Assembly (NCBI RefSeq): GCF_946184425.1
Contig: NZ_CAMHFP010000003.1
Coordinates: 1 to 64,000 of the forward strand
Length of the DNA stretch: 64,000 nucleotides
Direction of reading: 5' to 3'
Source: an uncultured Methanobrevibacter sp.
Lineage (GTDB): Archaea; Methanobacteriota; Methanobacteria; Methanobacteriales; Methanobacteriaceae
The stretch's first letter is position 1; each line of letters begins with the position of its first letter. The notes beneath the pieces were generated by a model. That model saw only the letters and a list, made by a program, of their open reading frames with translations. It was not told where the DNA came from and ran no database searches. The translations under genes and the position numbers were made by a program. Of this stretch, positions 10,816-19,062 are shown piece after piece.

Positions 10816-12033
10816 ATGTTTTTATCTAAATTGGAGTCTCTAAGTAATGCATCAAAATTAGTCAATGAACATATAAAAACTACTGATGTTGAAGAAATAC
10901 CTATCGCTGAAGCTCATAAAAGGGTTTTGGCTGAAGATATTATGGCATTTCACGATTCTCCACCTTTCGATAAATCTGCAATGGATGGTTTTGCAGTAAT
11001 AGGTACAAATACTTTTGGAGCATCACAGTCCGCTCCTAAAGAATTTAAAATTATTGATGCTATAGGTGCAGGGGACTTTTCATCTAAAACCATTGGTGAA
11101 AATGAGGCTATTGTAATAGCTACCGGAGCTCCTATTCCTGATGGAGCTGATGCGGTTATCATGAAGGAGTATACAACTACTGATGGTGATGATTTAACAA
11201 TTTACTCTCAGGTGACTCCTGGCGAAAATGTCAGTCCAAAGTCTGAAGATATCAGGAAAGGTGAAAAAATCCTTTCTAAAAATACTTTTATCAGATATCA
11301 GGAAATGGGTTTGATTGCCTCTGCAGGTTATGATATGGTCAAGGTATATAAAAAACCTAAAGTCATGATTGTCATAACAGGAAATGAACTAGTTGAACCG
11401 ACCAAAGAGGAAATCGATAAGGCAAAAATCATTAACTCTAATCAGTTTACTATTAAGGCAATGGTTGAAGATTCAGGAGCTGTTGCAGATATTACACATG
11501 CAGGGGATAGTTTTGAGGAAGTAAAATCTGCAATATCAAAAGCGACTGAGGATTATGATGTTGTGATGACTACAGGTGGAACAGCTATCAGTAAGGGAGA
11601 TGTTGTTTTAGATGCTGTTGATGATCTTGGAGAAATTCTCTTTCATGGGGTAGCTATCAGGCCAGGTAAACCTGCTGGTGCTGGGCTTGTTAATGATACA
11701 ATGGTATTTACACTGTCAGGTCAGCCTGTAGCGGCCATGAGTCAGTTTGACATGTTTGCTAGAAAATATCTTTTTGAAATGCAGGGAAGGTCATTTGATT
11801 TTGATGTAGTGCAAAGAGTATCTCAGCTTAAGATACCTTCACAGCTTGGAAGGACTGATTTCATCCGTGCAGTTTCAGATGAGAATCATGCAAAGCATGT
11901 ACTCAATAGAGGTTCTGGCATTATTAGGTCAATGGTTGAGGCAAACAGCTATATCATCATTGACGAAAATGATGAAGGATATCAAAAGGATGATTTAGTT
12001 AACGTTGTCTTCTTTAATTCATTACTTTGGTAG
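10816..12033 (+). CDS. moeA: Molybdopterin molybdenumtransferase MoeA, 405 aa
   Basis: Inserts molybdate or tungstate into adenylylated molybdopterin, completing the cofactor of formylmethanofuran and formate dehydrogenases. Visible motifs are the N-terminal SPPFDKSAMDGFAV, GAPIPDGADAVIMKE, and the molybdopterin-binding core VVMTTGGTAISKGDVV with the following LFHGVAIRPGKPAGAGL. The C-terminal beta-barrel domain is present, so it is full length. A strong GGGGGAG site lies upstream of the ATG, 20 bases after purL. moaC of the same pathway is at 60.5 kb in this window. Confidence 0.95.
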   Translation: MFLSKLESLSNASKLVNEHIKTTDVEEIPIAEAHKRVLAEDIMAFHDSPPFDKSAMDGFAVIGTNTFGASQSAPKEFKIIDAIGAGDFSSKTIGENEAIVIATGAPIPDGADAVIMKEYTTTDGDDLTIYSQVTPGENVSPKSEDIRKGEKILSKNTFIRYQEMGLIASAGYDMVKVYKKPKVMIVITGNELVEPTKEEIDKAKIINSNQFTIKAMVEDSGAVADITHAGDSFEEVKSAISKATEDYDVVMTTGGTAISKGDVVLDAVDDLGEILFHGVAIRPGKPAGAGLVNDTMVFTLSGQPVAAMSQFDMFARKYLFEMQGRSFDFDVVQRVSQLKIPSQLGRTDFIRAVSDENHAKHVLNRGSGIIRSMVEANSYIIIDENDEGYQKDDLVNVVFFNSLLW

Positions 12034-12049
12034 TTAAAGGTGTATTTTA

Positions 12050-13180
12050 ATGAATGGTATTTACTATTATTTGATAGCTTTTGCCGTTATCTGGGTATTG
12101 GCTTTAACATTGAAAAGTAAATTAACCAATCATGGTTTTGAAATTAATTTCCCTGTCATAATGTGGAAAACTGAAAGGCTGAGAGGATTAATTTCAAAAA
12201 TTTCTAATTTTTCTCCTAAATTCTGGAAATGGTACATGAATTTGGGAATTGTTGTGTGTTATATTGGTATGGTAGCCATGACATGGATACTGATTAGTTC
12301 CCTTCAAACGGTTTTTGACACACCAAGTGTTTCTATCATACTTCCTGGTGTGGAAATGCCCGGTTCTCCAATATATGTCCCATTTCTATCAGGTTTTATT
12401 GCATTAGCTACAGTATTGGTTGTTCATGAATTTTCGCATGGTATCCAGTCCATTGGTGAAAAGATCCCAATCAAATCCATAGGATTACTTTTGGTTGCAA
12501 TTCTTCCGGGAGCTTTTGTTGAACCTGATGAGGATGAATTGAAAAAGGCCAGTAGGATGTCACGTTTGAGAGTTTATGGTGCAGGAACAATGGCTAATAT
12601 AACATTGGCATTGATTGCACTTCTTGTAGTCTCTGGGGTTTCTTATGAAATACCTCACCTGTTTGATGAAAACGGAATTGAAGTAAATAGGATTGTTGGT
12701 GATTCACCTTCTGAAGGTATTTTAAAGGAAGGGATGGTATTGCAGGCCATTGACAATAAAGTCATTAACGATTCCGAGTCATATATGAATATTGTATCAT
12801 CATTCAAGCCGGGTGATAATGTATCGGTAAAAACGGATCAGGGCACTTTTAATGTGGGGCTTGGCAAAAATCCAAACAATGAATCTGTCGGATTTTTCGG
12901 TATTCAGGCTTCAAAACACTTTGTGCTTAAGGACACTTCAATGGGTTCCATTCCATGGATACTGTTCAGTATTGCAGAGCTTTTCCAGTGGATATTTACA
13001 TTGAATCTCGGAATAGGTTTATTCAATATACTTCCAATAAAACCTCTTGACGGAGGATATATGCTTGAGATTTTACTGAGTTATAGGCTACCTGAAAATC
13101 AGTACAAGCCGATTGTTAACTCAGTTTCTGCAGTTCTGGCAATGGTTATTGTATTCAGTCTTATTGCAGGGTTTTTATAA
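12050..13180 (+). CDS. Site-2-type membrane metalloprotease with PDZ domain (M50), 376 aa
   Basis: An intramembrane zinc protease. The HExxH motif is H126-E-F-S-H130 inside a hydrophobic segment, and the third ligand motif is LDG at 333-335 in PIKPLDGGYML. Between them lies a PDZ-like domain (about 205-285, with SEGILKEGMVLQAIDNKVIN). Six or so membrane segments are seen, including the N-terminal helix and the last one ending in IAGFL. Such proteases cleave membrane-bound regulators or leftover signal peptides; the substrate here is unknown. It follows moeA by 16 bases with a ggtg ribosome site and closes the operon. Confidence 0.88.
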   Translation: MNGIYYYLIAFAVIWVLALTLKSKLTNHGFEINFPVIMWKTERLRGLISKISNFSPKFWKWYMNLGIVVCYIGMVAMTWILISSLQTVFDTPSVSIILPGVEMPGSPIYVPFLSGFIALATVLVVHEFSHGIQSIGEKIPIKSIGLLLVAILPGAFVEPDEDELKKASRMSRLRVYGAGTMANITLALIALLVVSGVSYEIPHLFDENGIEVNRIVGDSPSEGILKEGMVLQAIDNKVINDSESYMNIVSSFKPGDNVSVKTDQGTFNVGLGKNPNNESVGFFGIQASKHFVLKDTSMGSIPWILFSIAELFQWIFTLNLGIGLFNILPIKPLDGGYMLEILLSYRLPENQYKPIVNSVSAVLAMVIVFSLIAGFL

Positions 13181-13309
13181 AAATTGCTCTAAGACTATAA
13201 TTTTTTTTCAAAAAGAACTGATTTTTAAATAATAAAATTATAATTATCTTTTTATTTATGAATTTTTTAAAAAAAGAAAAGTGTGAAAGAATAATTAAAT
13301 TCTTTCGAT

Positions 13310-13723
13310 TTAGAAGTATCTTTCTAAGATTCCTTCTAAGATTTTGTAATGACGACCTTCGTCTTTTGAACTTTCTCTGAAGAAATCAGCAGCAGTTTCA
13401 ATACCAGCTTCCTGAGCTTTTTCAGAAGCTTCTCTTTTTTCTGCATTTGCCATTTTTTCTCCACCCATCATCCATTCGATGTTAGCTTTGAGGTCATCTT
13501 TAATGATTCCGTTCATTTCACAGAATCTTGCAGCATGTTCAGCTTCTTCCCATGCTAATCTTTTGAATACTTCAGCTAATTCCCCATATCCTTCTCTGGA
13601 AGCTTGTCTGGACATAGCTAAATATATACCTACTTCGTTGGTTTCTCCTTCAAAGTTTCCTGCTACGAATTTTTCTACAGGGGTTCCTTTGGTAATTCCA
13701 ATTTCATGTTCGTATTTTACCAT
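13310..13723 (-). CDS. rbr: Rubrerythrin-like ferritin-fold protein, 137 aa
   Basis: A four-helix diiron protein of the rubrerythrin family, which reduces hydrogen peroxide in anaerobes. Metal-binding glutamates sit in [18 protein letters not shown], in [14 protein letters not shown] and in [17 protein letters not shown]. The usual C-terminal rubredoxin domain (two CxxC pairs) is missing, so electrons must come from a separate donor. It lies 44 bases downstream of fprA on the same strand and is probably co-transcribed, joining peroxide and oxygen removal. Codon use is strongly optimised, suggesting high expression. Confidence 0.9.
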   Translation of the reverse strand: MVKYEHEIGITKGTPVEKFVAGNFEGETNEVGIYLAMSRQASREGYGELAEVFKRLAWEEAEHAARFCEMNGIIKDDLKANIEWMMGGEKMANAEKREASEKAQEAGIETAADFFRESSKDEGRHYKILEGILERYF

Positions 13724-13767
13724 TATATCTACCTCTTTATTGCAATATATAATTTACATTTTGGAGT

Positions 13768-14994
13768 TTATAACTCTTTACATGCTTGAGCTAATTTTTT
13801 ACCTAACTCGTAACTTGCATCATCTTCATCAGCGGTTGGTACAAAGTAAATTTCTTGAGTGTCCACAATGTCGAATCCGCAGGTAGCTAATTCTTCAGCG
13901 AGTTTAGCAGGAGCTCCTCCTCTTCCACCCATGGAACCGAAGGTTACTGCTTTTCTTTCAATACCAGTTCTGTTGAATAATAATCCTTTCAAGTAGTACA
14001 TGATGTCTCCGATACTTGGGTATGGTACATCGTTGATGGTAGGATCTCCAATAGCTACTCCTTTACTGGTTAAGATACTTTTAACTATTTCAGATCTTTC
14101 GTCTTCGTGCAGGAAGAACATTTCCACATCGTATCCTTCAGACATTGCACCTTCAGCAATTTCATGGGCCATTTGCTGGGTGGAGTAGTGCATGGTGTCG
14201 TAGATAATAGTGATTTTATCTTCACATACACCGGTAGCCCAGTTTTGGTAAGCTCCGATTACTTGCATTGGATCAGTCCAGATTTGACCGTGGGATGGTG
14301 CAATCATTTTAATTGAGTCGAGTAAACCTAATTCAACAACTTCATTTAATTTTTTGAGAACTAATTTTGAAAGTGGGGTGATTAAGTTTGCATAGAATTT
14401 TTGAGCAGCATCCATTAAGATGGTTTCTGGAATTTCATCTGAGAATCTTTGGGTGAAACATAAGTGTTGACCGAATGCATCGTTAGGGAATAAAATTCCG
14501 GTTTCATCAGCAAGTAAGGTGAACATGCTGTCAGGCCAGTGTAATAAGAATGCGTCTAAGAATGCTAATGTTCTTCCACCAACATCTAAACTGTCACCGG
14601 TTCCAACAGTGATGAATTCAGCACCTTCAAGTGCAGGGTAGTGTTTTAACAATCCTTTTACTGCAATTTCGGTACAGTAAATAGGTGCTTCTGGGAATCT
14701 TTTGTGTAAGTCTACTAAAACACCTGAGTGGTCTTTTTCAACATGGTTTTGGATGATGTAGTCAACTTTGACATCTCTTCCTTCTTGAGCGAATGCATCG
14801 TCGATACGAGCCATCATTTCTTTGGTTTTTCCAGGATAAGCATTATCAATAATTGCAACTTCGTCTTCACCGAATACAATGTATGCATTGTAGGTAGTTC
14901 CATCTAAAGTGTAACCGTGGTATGTTCTTAAGTCCCAATCGAGCACACCTATCCAGTATACTCCTTCAGCTATTTTTTGTGCGTTTGCTTTCAT
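13768..14994 (-). CDS. fprA: F420H2 oxidase (flavodiiron protein FprA), 408 aa
   Basis: Reduces oxygen to water with electrons from coenzyme F420H2, protecting the strict anaerobe. The N-terminal beta-lactamase-like domain carries the diiron ligands in [29 protein letters not shown] and IAPSHGQIW. The C-terminal flavodoxin domain begins at [16 protein letters not shown] and binds FMN with [10 protein letters not shown] near its end. The ATG at 14994 is preferred because GTGAT lies just upstream; an in-frame GTG at 15003 would add three residues. The promoter region upstream carries a TATA box and a candidate MsvR operator. Confidence 0.95.
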   Translation of the reverse strand: MKANAQKIAEGVYWIGVLDWDLRTYHGYTLDGTTYNAYIVFGEDEVAIIDNAYPGKTKEMMARIDDAFAQEGRDVKVDYIIQNHVEKDHSGVLVDLHKRFPEAPIYCTEIAVKGLLKHYPALEGAEFITVGTGDSLDVGGRTLAFLDAFLLHWPDSMFTLLADETGILFPNDAFGQHLCFTQRFSDEIPETILMDAAQKFYANLITPLSKLVLKKLNEVVELGLLDSIKMIAPSHGQIWTDPMQVIGAYQNWATGVCEDKITIIYDTMHYSTQQMAHEIAEGAMSEGYDVEMFFLHEDERSEIVKSILTSKGVAIGDPTINDVPYPSIGDIMYYLKGLLFNRTGIERKAVTFGSMGGRGGAPAKLAEELATCGFDIVDTQEIYFVPTADEDDASYELGKKLAQACKEL

Positions 14995-15072
14995 ATATAT
15001 CACAACTTTGTTTTTTTTTTTTTATTTAATCCATAATTTCGACTATGAATTTATAATATTTTTAGGAGTATT

Positions 15073-15126
15073 TGTATATATAGTTTTGTTTTATACGAAC
15101 AGTTTCAAAAGTTCTGATACTTATTA
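15073..15126 (-). promoter_or_regulatory. fprA promoter with candidate MsvR operator
   Basis: Read on the minus strand, a conserved block AATAAGTATCAGAACTTTT (15125-15107) is followed by CTGTTCGTATAA (about 15103-15092) and then a TATA box GTATATATAC-like at 15083-15074, about 80 bases before the ATG. GTTCGTAT is half of the ACGAA-N3-TTCGT palindrome that stands before the msvR gene at 49.8 kb. MsvR of Methanothermobacter is known to control the F420H2 oxidase gene, so this is its likely operator here. The match is by eye. Confidence 0.55.
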
Positions 15127-15182
15127 GTATTCAACCGCTCTCTCTCAAGATATTATACCTATGAAAAATAAAGGTGTTAAGT

Positions 15183-16301
15183 ATGATGAATGACGAGCTA
15201 TTAAAAAATTTTTCAATAAGCTGCAACCATGCGCAGGGCACATTTTTTAGCTATGAGCTTTCGCTGAGAAAGTACTGCGAGTATTTTGGTATGAGCTTAA
15301 AAGATCTTCTTTATGAAGCTGAAGAAGATGAAAACACAGTCGATTAAAAGCAAAATTAGTCGAATATAGGCATTATATGTATCAGTATTATGCTCCAGGA
15401 ACTGTCAGAAAAGAGATGAACTGCATTAAATATTTCTATAAATTCTATGACATAGAGATATTGTCACTGCCTAAAATTAATGAAAAAAGCATTCAAAAGC
15501 CAGCTCCGATATATTTCAAGGATTTGCCGGATAAGGCAGTAATAAGAGAGGCTTTTCAAATAGCTTCTCCTTTAATGAAAGCTATAATTTTGTTTTCATG
15601 TTCCAGCGGTTGTGCGAGAACAGAAACATTGAGTCTGACAATTGGAGATTACATTGAGGCATTATCTGAATATCTACCAAAAAGGGATATGGATATTTAA
15701 TGTAATCGATTATCTCAATGGTGTTGATGATGTTGTTCCGACCTTCAGTATTTTGAGGAAAAAGACAAACAAGTATTACATCACATACTGCAGTCCTGAA
15801 GCTGTAAAGGCCATTAACGCATATCTGTTGCTTCGTGATAAACCTCTAACTGAAGAAAGTCCATTGTTTAGGATTAGCAGGACATATATGGTGCAATCAT
15901 TTGAGATGATCAATGACACTTTAGGCCTTGGAAGGGTTGGAAAGTATCGAAGGTTCAGAAGCCATATGCTCCGCAAGTTCCATGCATCAGCATTGTATAA
16001 TAGTGGCATGAGTTTGGATAAGGTCAATGATTTGCAGGGTAAGGCCAAAAACAAAACAGATGCAGCATATTTCATGACCAACCCTGACGATTTGAAGTAT
16101 GAGTATATAAAACATCTACCAGCAGTAACAATCAATACTGATGTTGAAAAGCTATCCATCAAATCACCTCAGTTCATTCAAATGGAAAAAGAAAATGAAT
16201 CCTTAAGATTAGAAGTAGGTAGCATGAGAAATGAAATGGAGGAGATGAGAGGTTTGAAAAAAGAACTTTTAGGCATCATAAACATGGTTAATGAAGGCTA
16301 A
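15183..16301 (+). pseudogene. Tyrosine recombinase/integrase, broken by two frameshifts
   Basis: Three frames together make one integrase. Frame one runs 15183-15346 (MMNDELLKNFSISCNHAQGT...) and stops at TAA. Restoring one base near 15340 joins it to LKAKLVEYRHYMYQYYAPGT and the 15377-15700 frame. A second shift at about 15675-15700 leads into 15642-16301. Catalytic elements survive in pieces: the first arginine in CSSGCARTETLSL, a beta-strand lysine in KTNKYYITYC, HMLRKFHAS, and the tyrosine in KTDAAYFMTNP. A coiled-coil tail (MEKENESLRLEVGS...) ends it. The gene marks the left edge of the accessory island and is very likely inactive. Confidence 0.85.
15187..15204 (+). repeat. 18-bp copy of integrase start, inverted match at 38741-38758
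   Basis: TGAATGACGAGCTATTAA at the start of the integrase pseudogene occurs again, reverse-complemented, at 38741-38758. The flanks show weaker similarity, so the second site is probably a remnant of another integrase 5' end in opposite orientation. Confidence 0.5.
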
Positions 16302-16396
16302 TTGATATAGTAATGATAGCATTTGGCATGTGTTGAATGCTATCAAAATAATATTCAAAAAATCTTATAAATCCATAATTTTACAATGGAGTATTC

Positions 16397-16511
16397 TTGA
16401 TGAAAAGTATAAAACAAACTTGATGAAAAACATAAAATTTATATGATGAAAAGTATAAAATAAATTTGGTGAAAAGTATAAAATAAAACTGGTGAAAAAT
16501 ATAAAAAAGTG
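16397..16511 (+). repeat. Five direct tandem repeats of 23 bp upstream of a DUF4143 ATPase gene
   Basis: Five abutting units begin at 16397, 16420, 16443, 16466 and 16489, each exactly 23 bases. The consensus core is TGRTGAAAARTATAAAA followed by a short variable AT tail. The last unit runs into the ribosome site (gtg) of the ATPase gene at 16518. Such a regular array directly in front of a start codon looks like a multi-site operator or a binding array for the encoded protein. It could also be a slipped-strand expansion without function. Confidence 0.8.
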
Positions 16512-16517
16512 ATTAAT

Positions 16518-17804
16518 ATGAAAAAATATTTACCAAGATATACTGATCAGGAACTGAAAGAATCTCTTGAATATATGGGTGCTGTACTAATAACTGGTCC
16601 AAAGTGGTGTGGTAAGACAACAACAGCTAAACAACAATGTAAAAGCCTAAAGGAACTACAACATCCTGTTCATGGAAAATCTTACTTAAAACTTGCAGAC
16701 ACCAATCCAATAGAACTCCTAAAAGGTGAAAAACCAATGCTGATTGACGAGTGGCAGATGGCACCAGAACTATGGGGTGCTGTAAGGTATTTGGTAGATG
16801 AATCAGATGAGGATGGATTATATATTTTAACTGGATCATCAACAGTAGATGGTAGTAAAATCGCCCACAATGGTGCAGGTAGAATAAAAAGGATAGTAAT
16901 GCGCCCGATGAGTTTATATGAAAGCGGAGAATCCACCGGTGAAATTTCATTAATGGACTTATTTGATGATAAAGATTTATACATTGATGGCATAACATCA
17001 AAATTAACAATACCTGATTTAATATTTGCCGCTTGCAGAGGAGGATGGCCAGAATCATTAAACAAAAAAACAAAAAAACAGCAATTGGCCATTGTATCAA
17101 ATTATATTGATATAATATGTAATAGTGATGTTTCAGAGGTGGATGGGGTTAAACGCAGTCCTCAAAGAGTAAAAGCTATTCTAAAATCATATTCTAGAAA
17201 CATATCAACATTGGCAACAAAAAGAACACTAATGAAAGATATAAAAACAGAATATGAAGATATTTCACCACCCACTTATAATTCTTATATTAATGCTCTT
17301 GAAAGGTTATATGTTATCCAAAATATTCCTGCATGGTCACCAAACATCAGATCAGCAAATACCATGAGAAAATCATACAAAAAAGAATTCATTGACCCAT
17401 CAATAGCTGTGGCAAGCCTAAACCTAACACCTGAAAAGTTGCTTAAAGATTTTGAAACATTCGGATTCATATTTGAAAACCTGTGCATACGTGACTTGCT
17501 CGTTTACTCAAGCTCAGTCAATGGCGAAGTGTTATATTACAATGATGACAGTGGCCTTGAAGCGGATTGTGTCATATATCTAAATGATGGAAGATATGCA
17601 TTAATAGAGTTTAAATTGGGCAACCGTGAAATCGATAAGGGAGCAGAAAATTTACTTAAGCTAAAAAAATTGATTAAAAAAAGTGTGGAAAACAAAAAAA
17701 TTGATTTGGAAGAGCCAAGTTTTCTAGCAGTGATTACTGGTGGTGAACTTGCCTACACTAGAGCTGATGGAGTGAAAGTTATTCCGATTGGGTGTTTGCG
17801 ATAA
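16518..17804 (+). CDS. AAA-family ATPase with DUF4143 C-terminal domain, 428 aa
   Basis: The N-terminal AAA_14 ATPase domain has a Walker A G27-PKWCGKT and a Walker B KPMLIDEWQM near residue 75, with a sensor-like LTGSS. The DUF4143 C-terminal domain shows the PD-(D/E)xK-like pattern DDSGLEADCVIYL...YALIEFKLG. These proteins are widespread in archaea and anaerobic bacteria, often in many copies on mobile or accessory DNA, and their role is unknown. The ATG at 16518 is chosen; a GTG at 16509 acts as part of its ribosome site. Five 23-bp tandem repeats lie immediately upstream, suggesting autoregulation. The gene sits between two integrase remnants. Confidence 0.88.
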   Translation: MKKYLPRYTDQELKESLEYMGAVLITGPKWCGKTTTAKQQCKSLKELQHPVHGKSYLKLADTNPIELLKGEKPMLIDEWQMAPELWGAVRYLVDESDEDGLYILTGSSTVDGSKIAHNGAGRIKRIVMRPMSLYESGESTGEISLMDLFDDKDLYIDGITSKLTIPDLIFAACRGGWPESLNKKTKKQQLAIVSNYIDIICNSDVSEVDGVKRSPQRVKAILKSYSRNISTLATKRTLMKDIKTEYEDISPPTYNSYINALERLYVIQNIPAWSPNIRSANTMRKSYKKEFIDPSIAVASLNLTPEKLLKDFETFGFIFENLCIRDLLVYSSSVNGEVLYYNDDSGLEADCVIYLNDGRYALIEFKLGNREIDKGAENLLKLKKLIKKSVENKKIDLEEPSFLAVITGGELAYTRADGVKVIPIGCLR

Positions 17805-17820
17805 ATATTTTTTGGATTAG

Positions 17821-17958
17821 AATACACTATGTTCAATTATCTGGAGTTATAATTGTTATCAGGAGGATAATGAAAACAAGAATCAAATACAACAGTTAGA
17901 TTCAGAGTTAGCTATACTTAGAATGATGAAATACATTTTATTCATCCAGAAAAACTAA
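17821..17958 (+). pseudogene. Possible integrase C-terminal remnant
   Basis: An open but start-less frame ends in DNENKNQIQQLDSELAIL plus a short hydrophobic tail and stops at 17958. The first part is a heptad-like coiled coil similar in character to the tail of the integrase at 16.2 kb (MEKENESLRLEVGS). It may be the relic of a second recombinase, or simply noncoding. The evidence is weak. Confidence 0.25.
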
Positions 17959-17982
17959 AAAAAAATAAAATGGTGTATTTTT

Positions 17983-18966
17983 ATGGACTTTAAATTAAAG
18001 GAATATTTCATACATGATGTTTTACCTCCATTATTGTATCTTGATAAAATATATATTGATGCAAATCATCAATTACATGAAGAGTTGCTATTTGATTTGG
18101 AAATGGTTAATGAAGAAGATGTTTTGAGTTATTACAATCAACATGAGAGTCAGTTGAATTTTTTAAATCATAGAATTCCTGATAAAATGTTATGTGCTAA
18201 AATATTATTATTGGGAGATTTAATTGCTAATTCAATATATGAAGATAGATTACAAGCATTATTAGTTAATAAACCTTACGATAAAAATGAATTCGATGGT
18301 TTATATGATGATGAATATCTAATTAAAATAAATAAAAAATCAAAAACATATGATTCAATTTTCATTGATAATAATAGGTATGGGTTATGTTTACAATATA
18401 ATGCTTTTAACTCATCATATTGGATTTCAAGGGAATTAAACAAGCTTAATTTAGATGAAGTTAAATTAAAAATTCGACCAGATCCATTTTTAAAAAATTT
18501 TAGTCCACTTATTCTAAAAAGTACAGTTTTTTCAAAACCTTTAAATTGGAATAATATTAGGTTTTTAAGAAATGATGATAGAGGTAAATTTGAAAATTAT
18601 AAAACTGGAGAAGTGACTGAATATTTATGGCATCCTAGAAATAATGAAGTAATATTTACTTGTGAAGAATTGCCTCCAAAAAATCAAATAAATCTGAGAG
18701 GAAGTAGATATTTCCATGTCATATTTGAAAATGACTCAGGAAAATTTCAACATTGTGATGGTTCTATAAAAATCTATAATGAAAAATCATATGGGAGGAG
18801 ATTGGATTTTTCAATTGATAATAATGAAGTAAATGATATTGGAGATGAAGTGAAAATATTTCGAGTTGACAATAATATTCCTAAAGAAAAATTTACTTCA
18901 TTAATTTGTAGCTATTTTTATTGGAATTATGATTTGAGCAATTATTTTAGTAATTTGGTTAAATAA
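17983..18966 (+). CDS. Unknown protein, 327 aa, in defence island
   Basis: I do not recognise a family. The protein is soluble and acidic with no signal peptide or membrane segment. The first 110 residues look helical (FIHDVLPPLLYLDKIYIDAN, then LLLGDLIANSIYEDRLQALL). The remainder looks beta-rich with many aromatic residues (YLWHPRNNEVIFTCEELPP, RYFHVIFENDSG). A ggtg site precedes the ATG, and the gene stands alone, convergent with the STAND NTPase gene 97 bases away. Its AT-rich codon use matches the STAND locus rather than the core genes. By position it may be a defence or addiction component, but nothing in the sequence proves that. Confidence 0.6.
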   Translation: MDFKLKEYFIHDVLPPLLYLDKIYIDANHQLHEELLFDLEMVNEEDVLSYYNQHESQLNFLNHRIPDKMLCAKILLLGDLIANSIYEDRLQALLVNKPYDKNEFDGLYDDEYLIKINKKSKTYDSIFIDNNRYGLCLQYNAFNSSYWISRELNKLNLDEVKLKIRPDPFLKNFSPLILKSTVFSKPLNWNNIRFLRNDDRGKFENYKTGEVTEYLWHPRNNEVIFTCEELPPKNQINLRGSRYFHVIFENDSGKFQHCDGSIKIYNEKSYGRRLDFSIDNNEVNDIGDEVKIFRVDNNIPKEKFTSLICSYFYWNYDLSNYFSNLVK

Positions 18967-19062
18967 AATAATTTTGTTCCTATCTAGAAAATAGTTTAAA
19001 TATTTTAAGAATTTTCAATATTAAATAACATATTTTATATTATTCAACCTCTCGAATCTTAA

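Noticed and set aside
13479..13886. 135-aa plus-strand ORF over rubrerythrin and fprA
   Set aside because: Antisense shadow crossing two recognised genes and the space between them.
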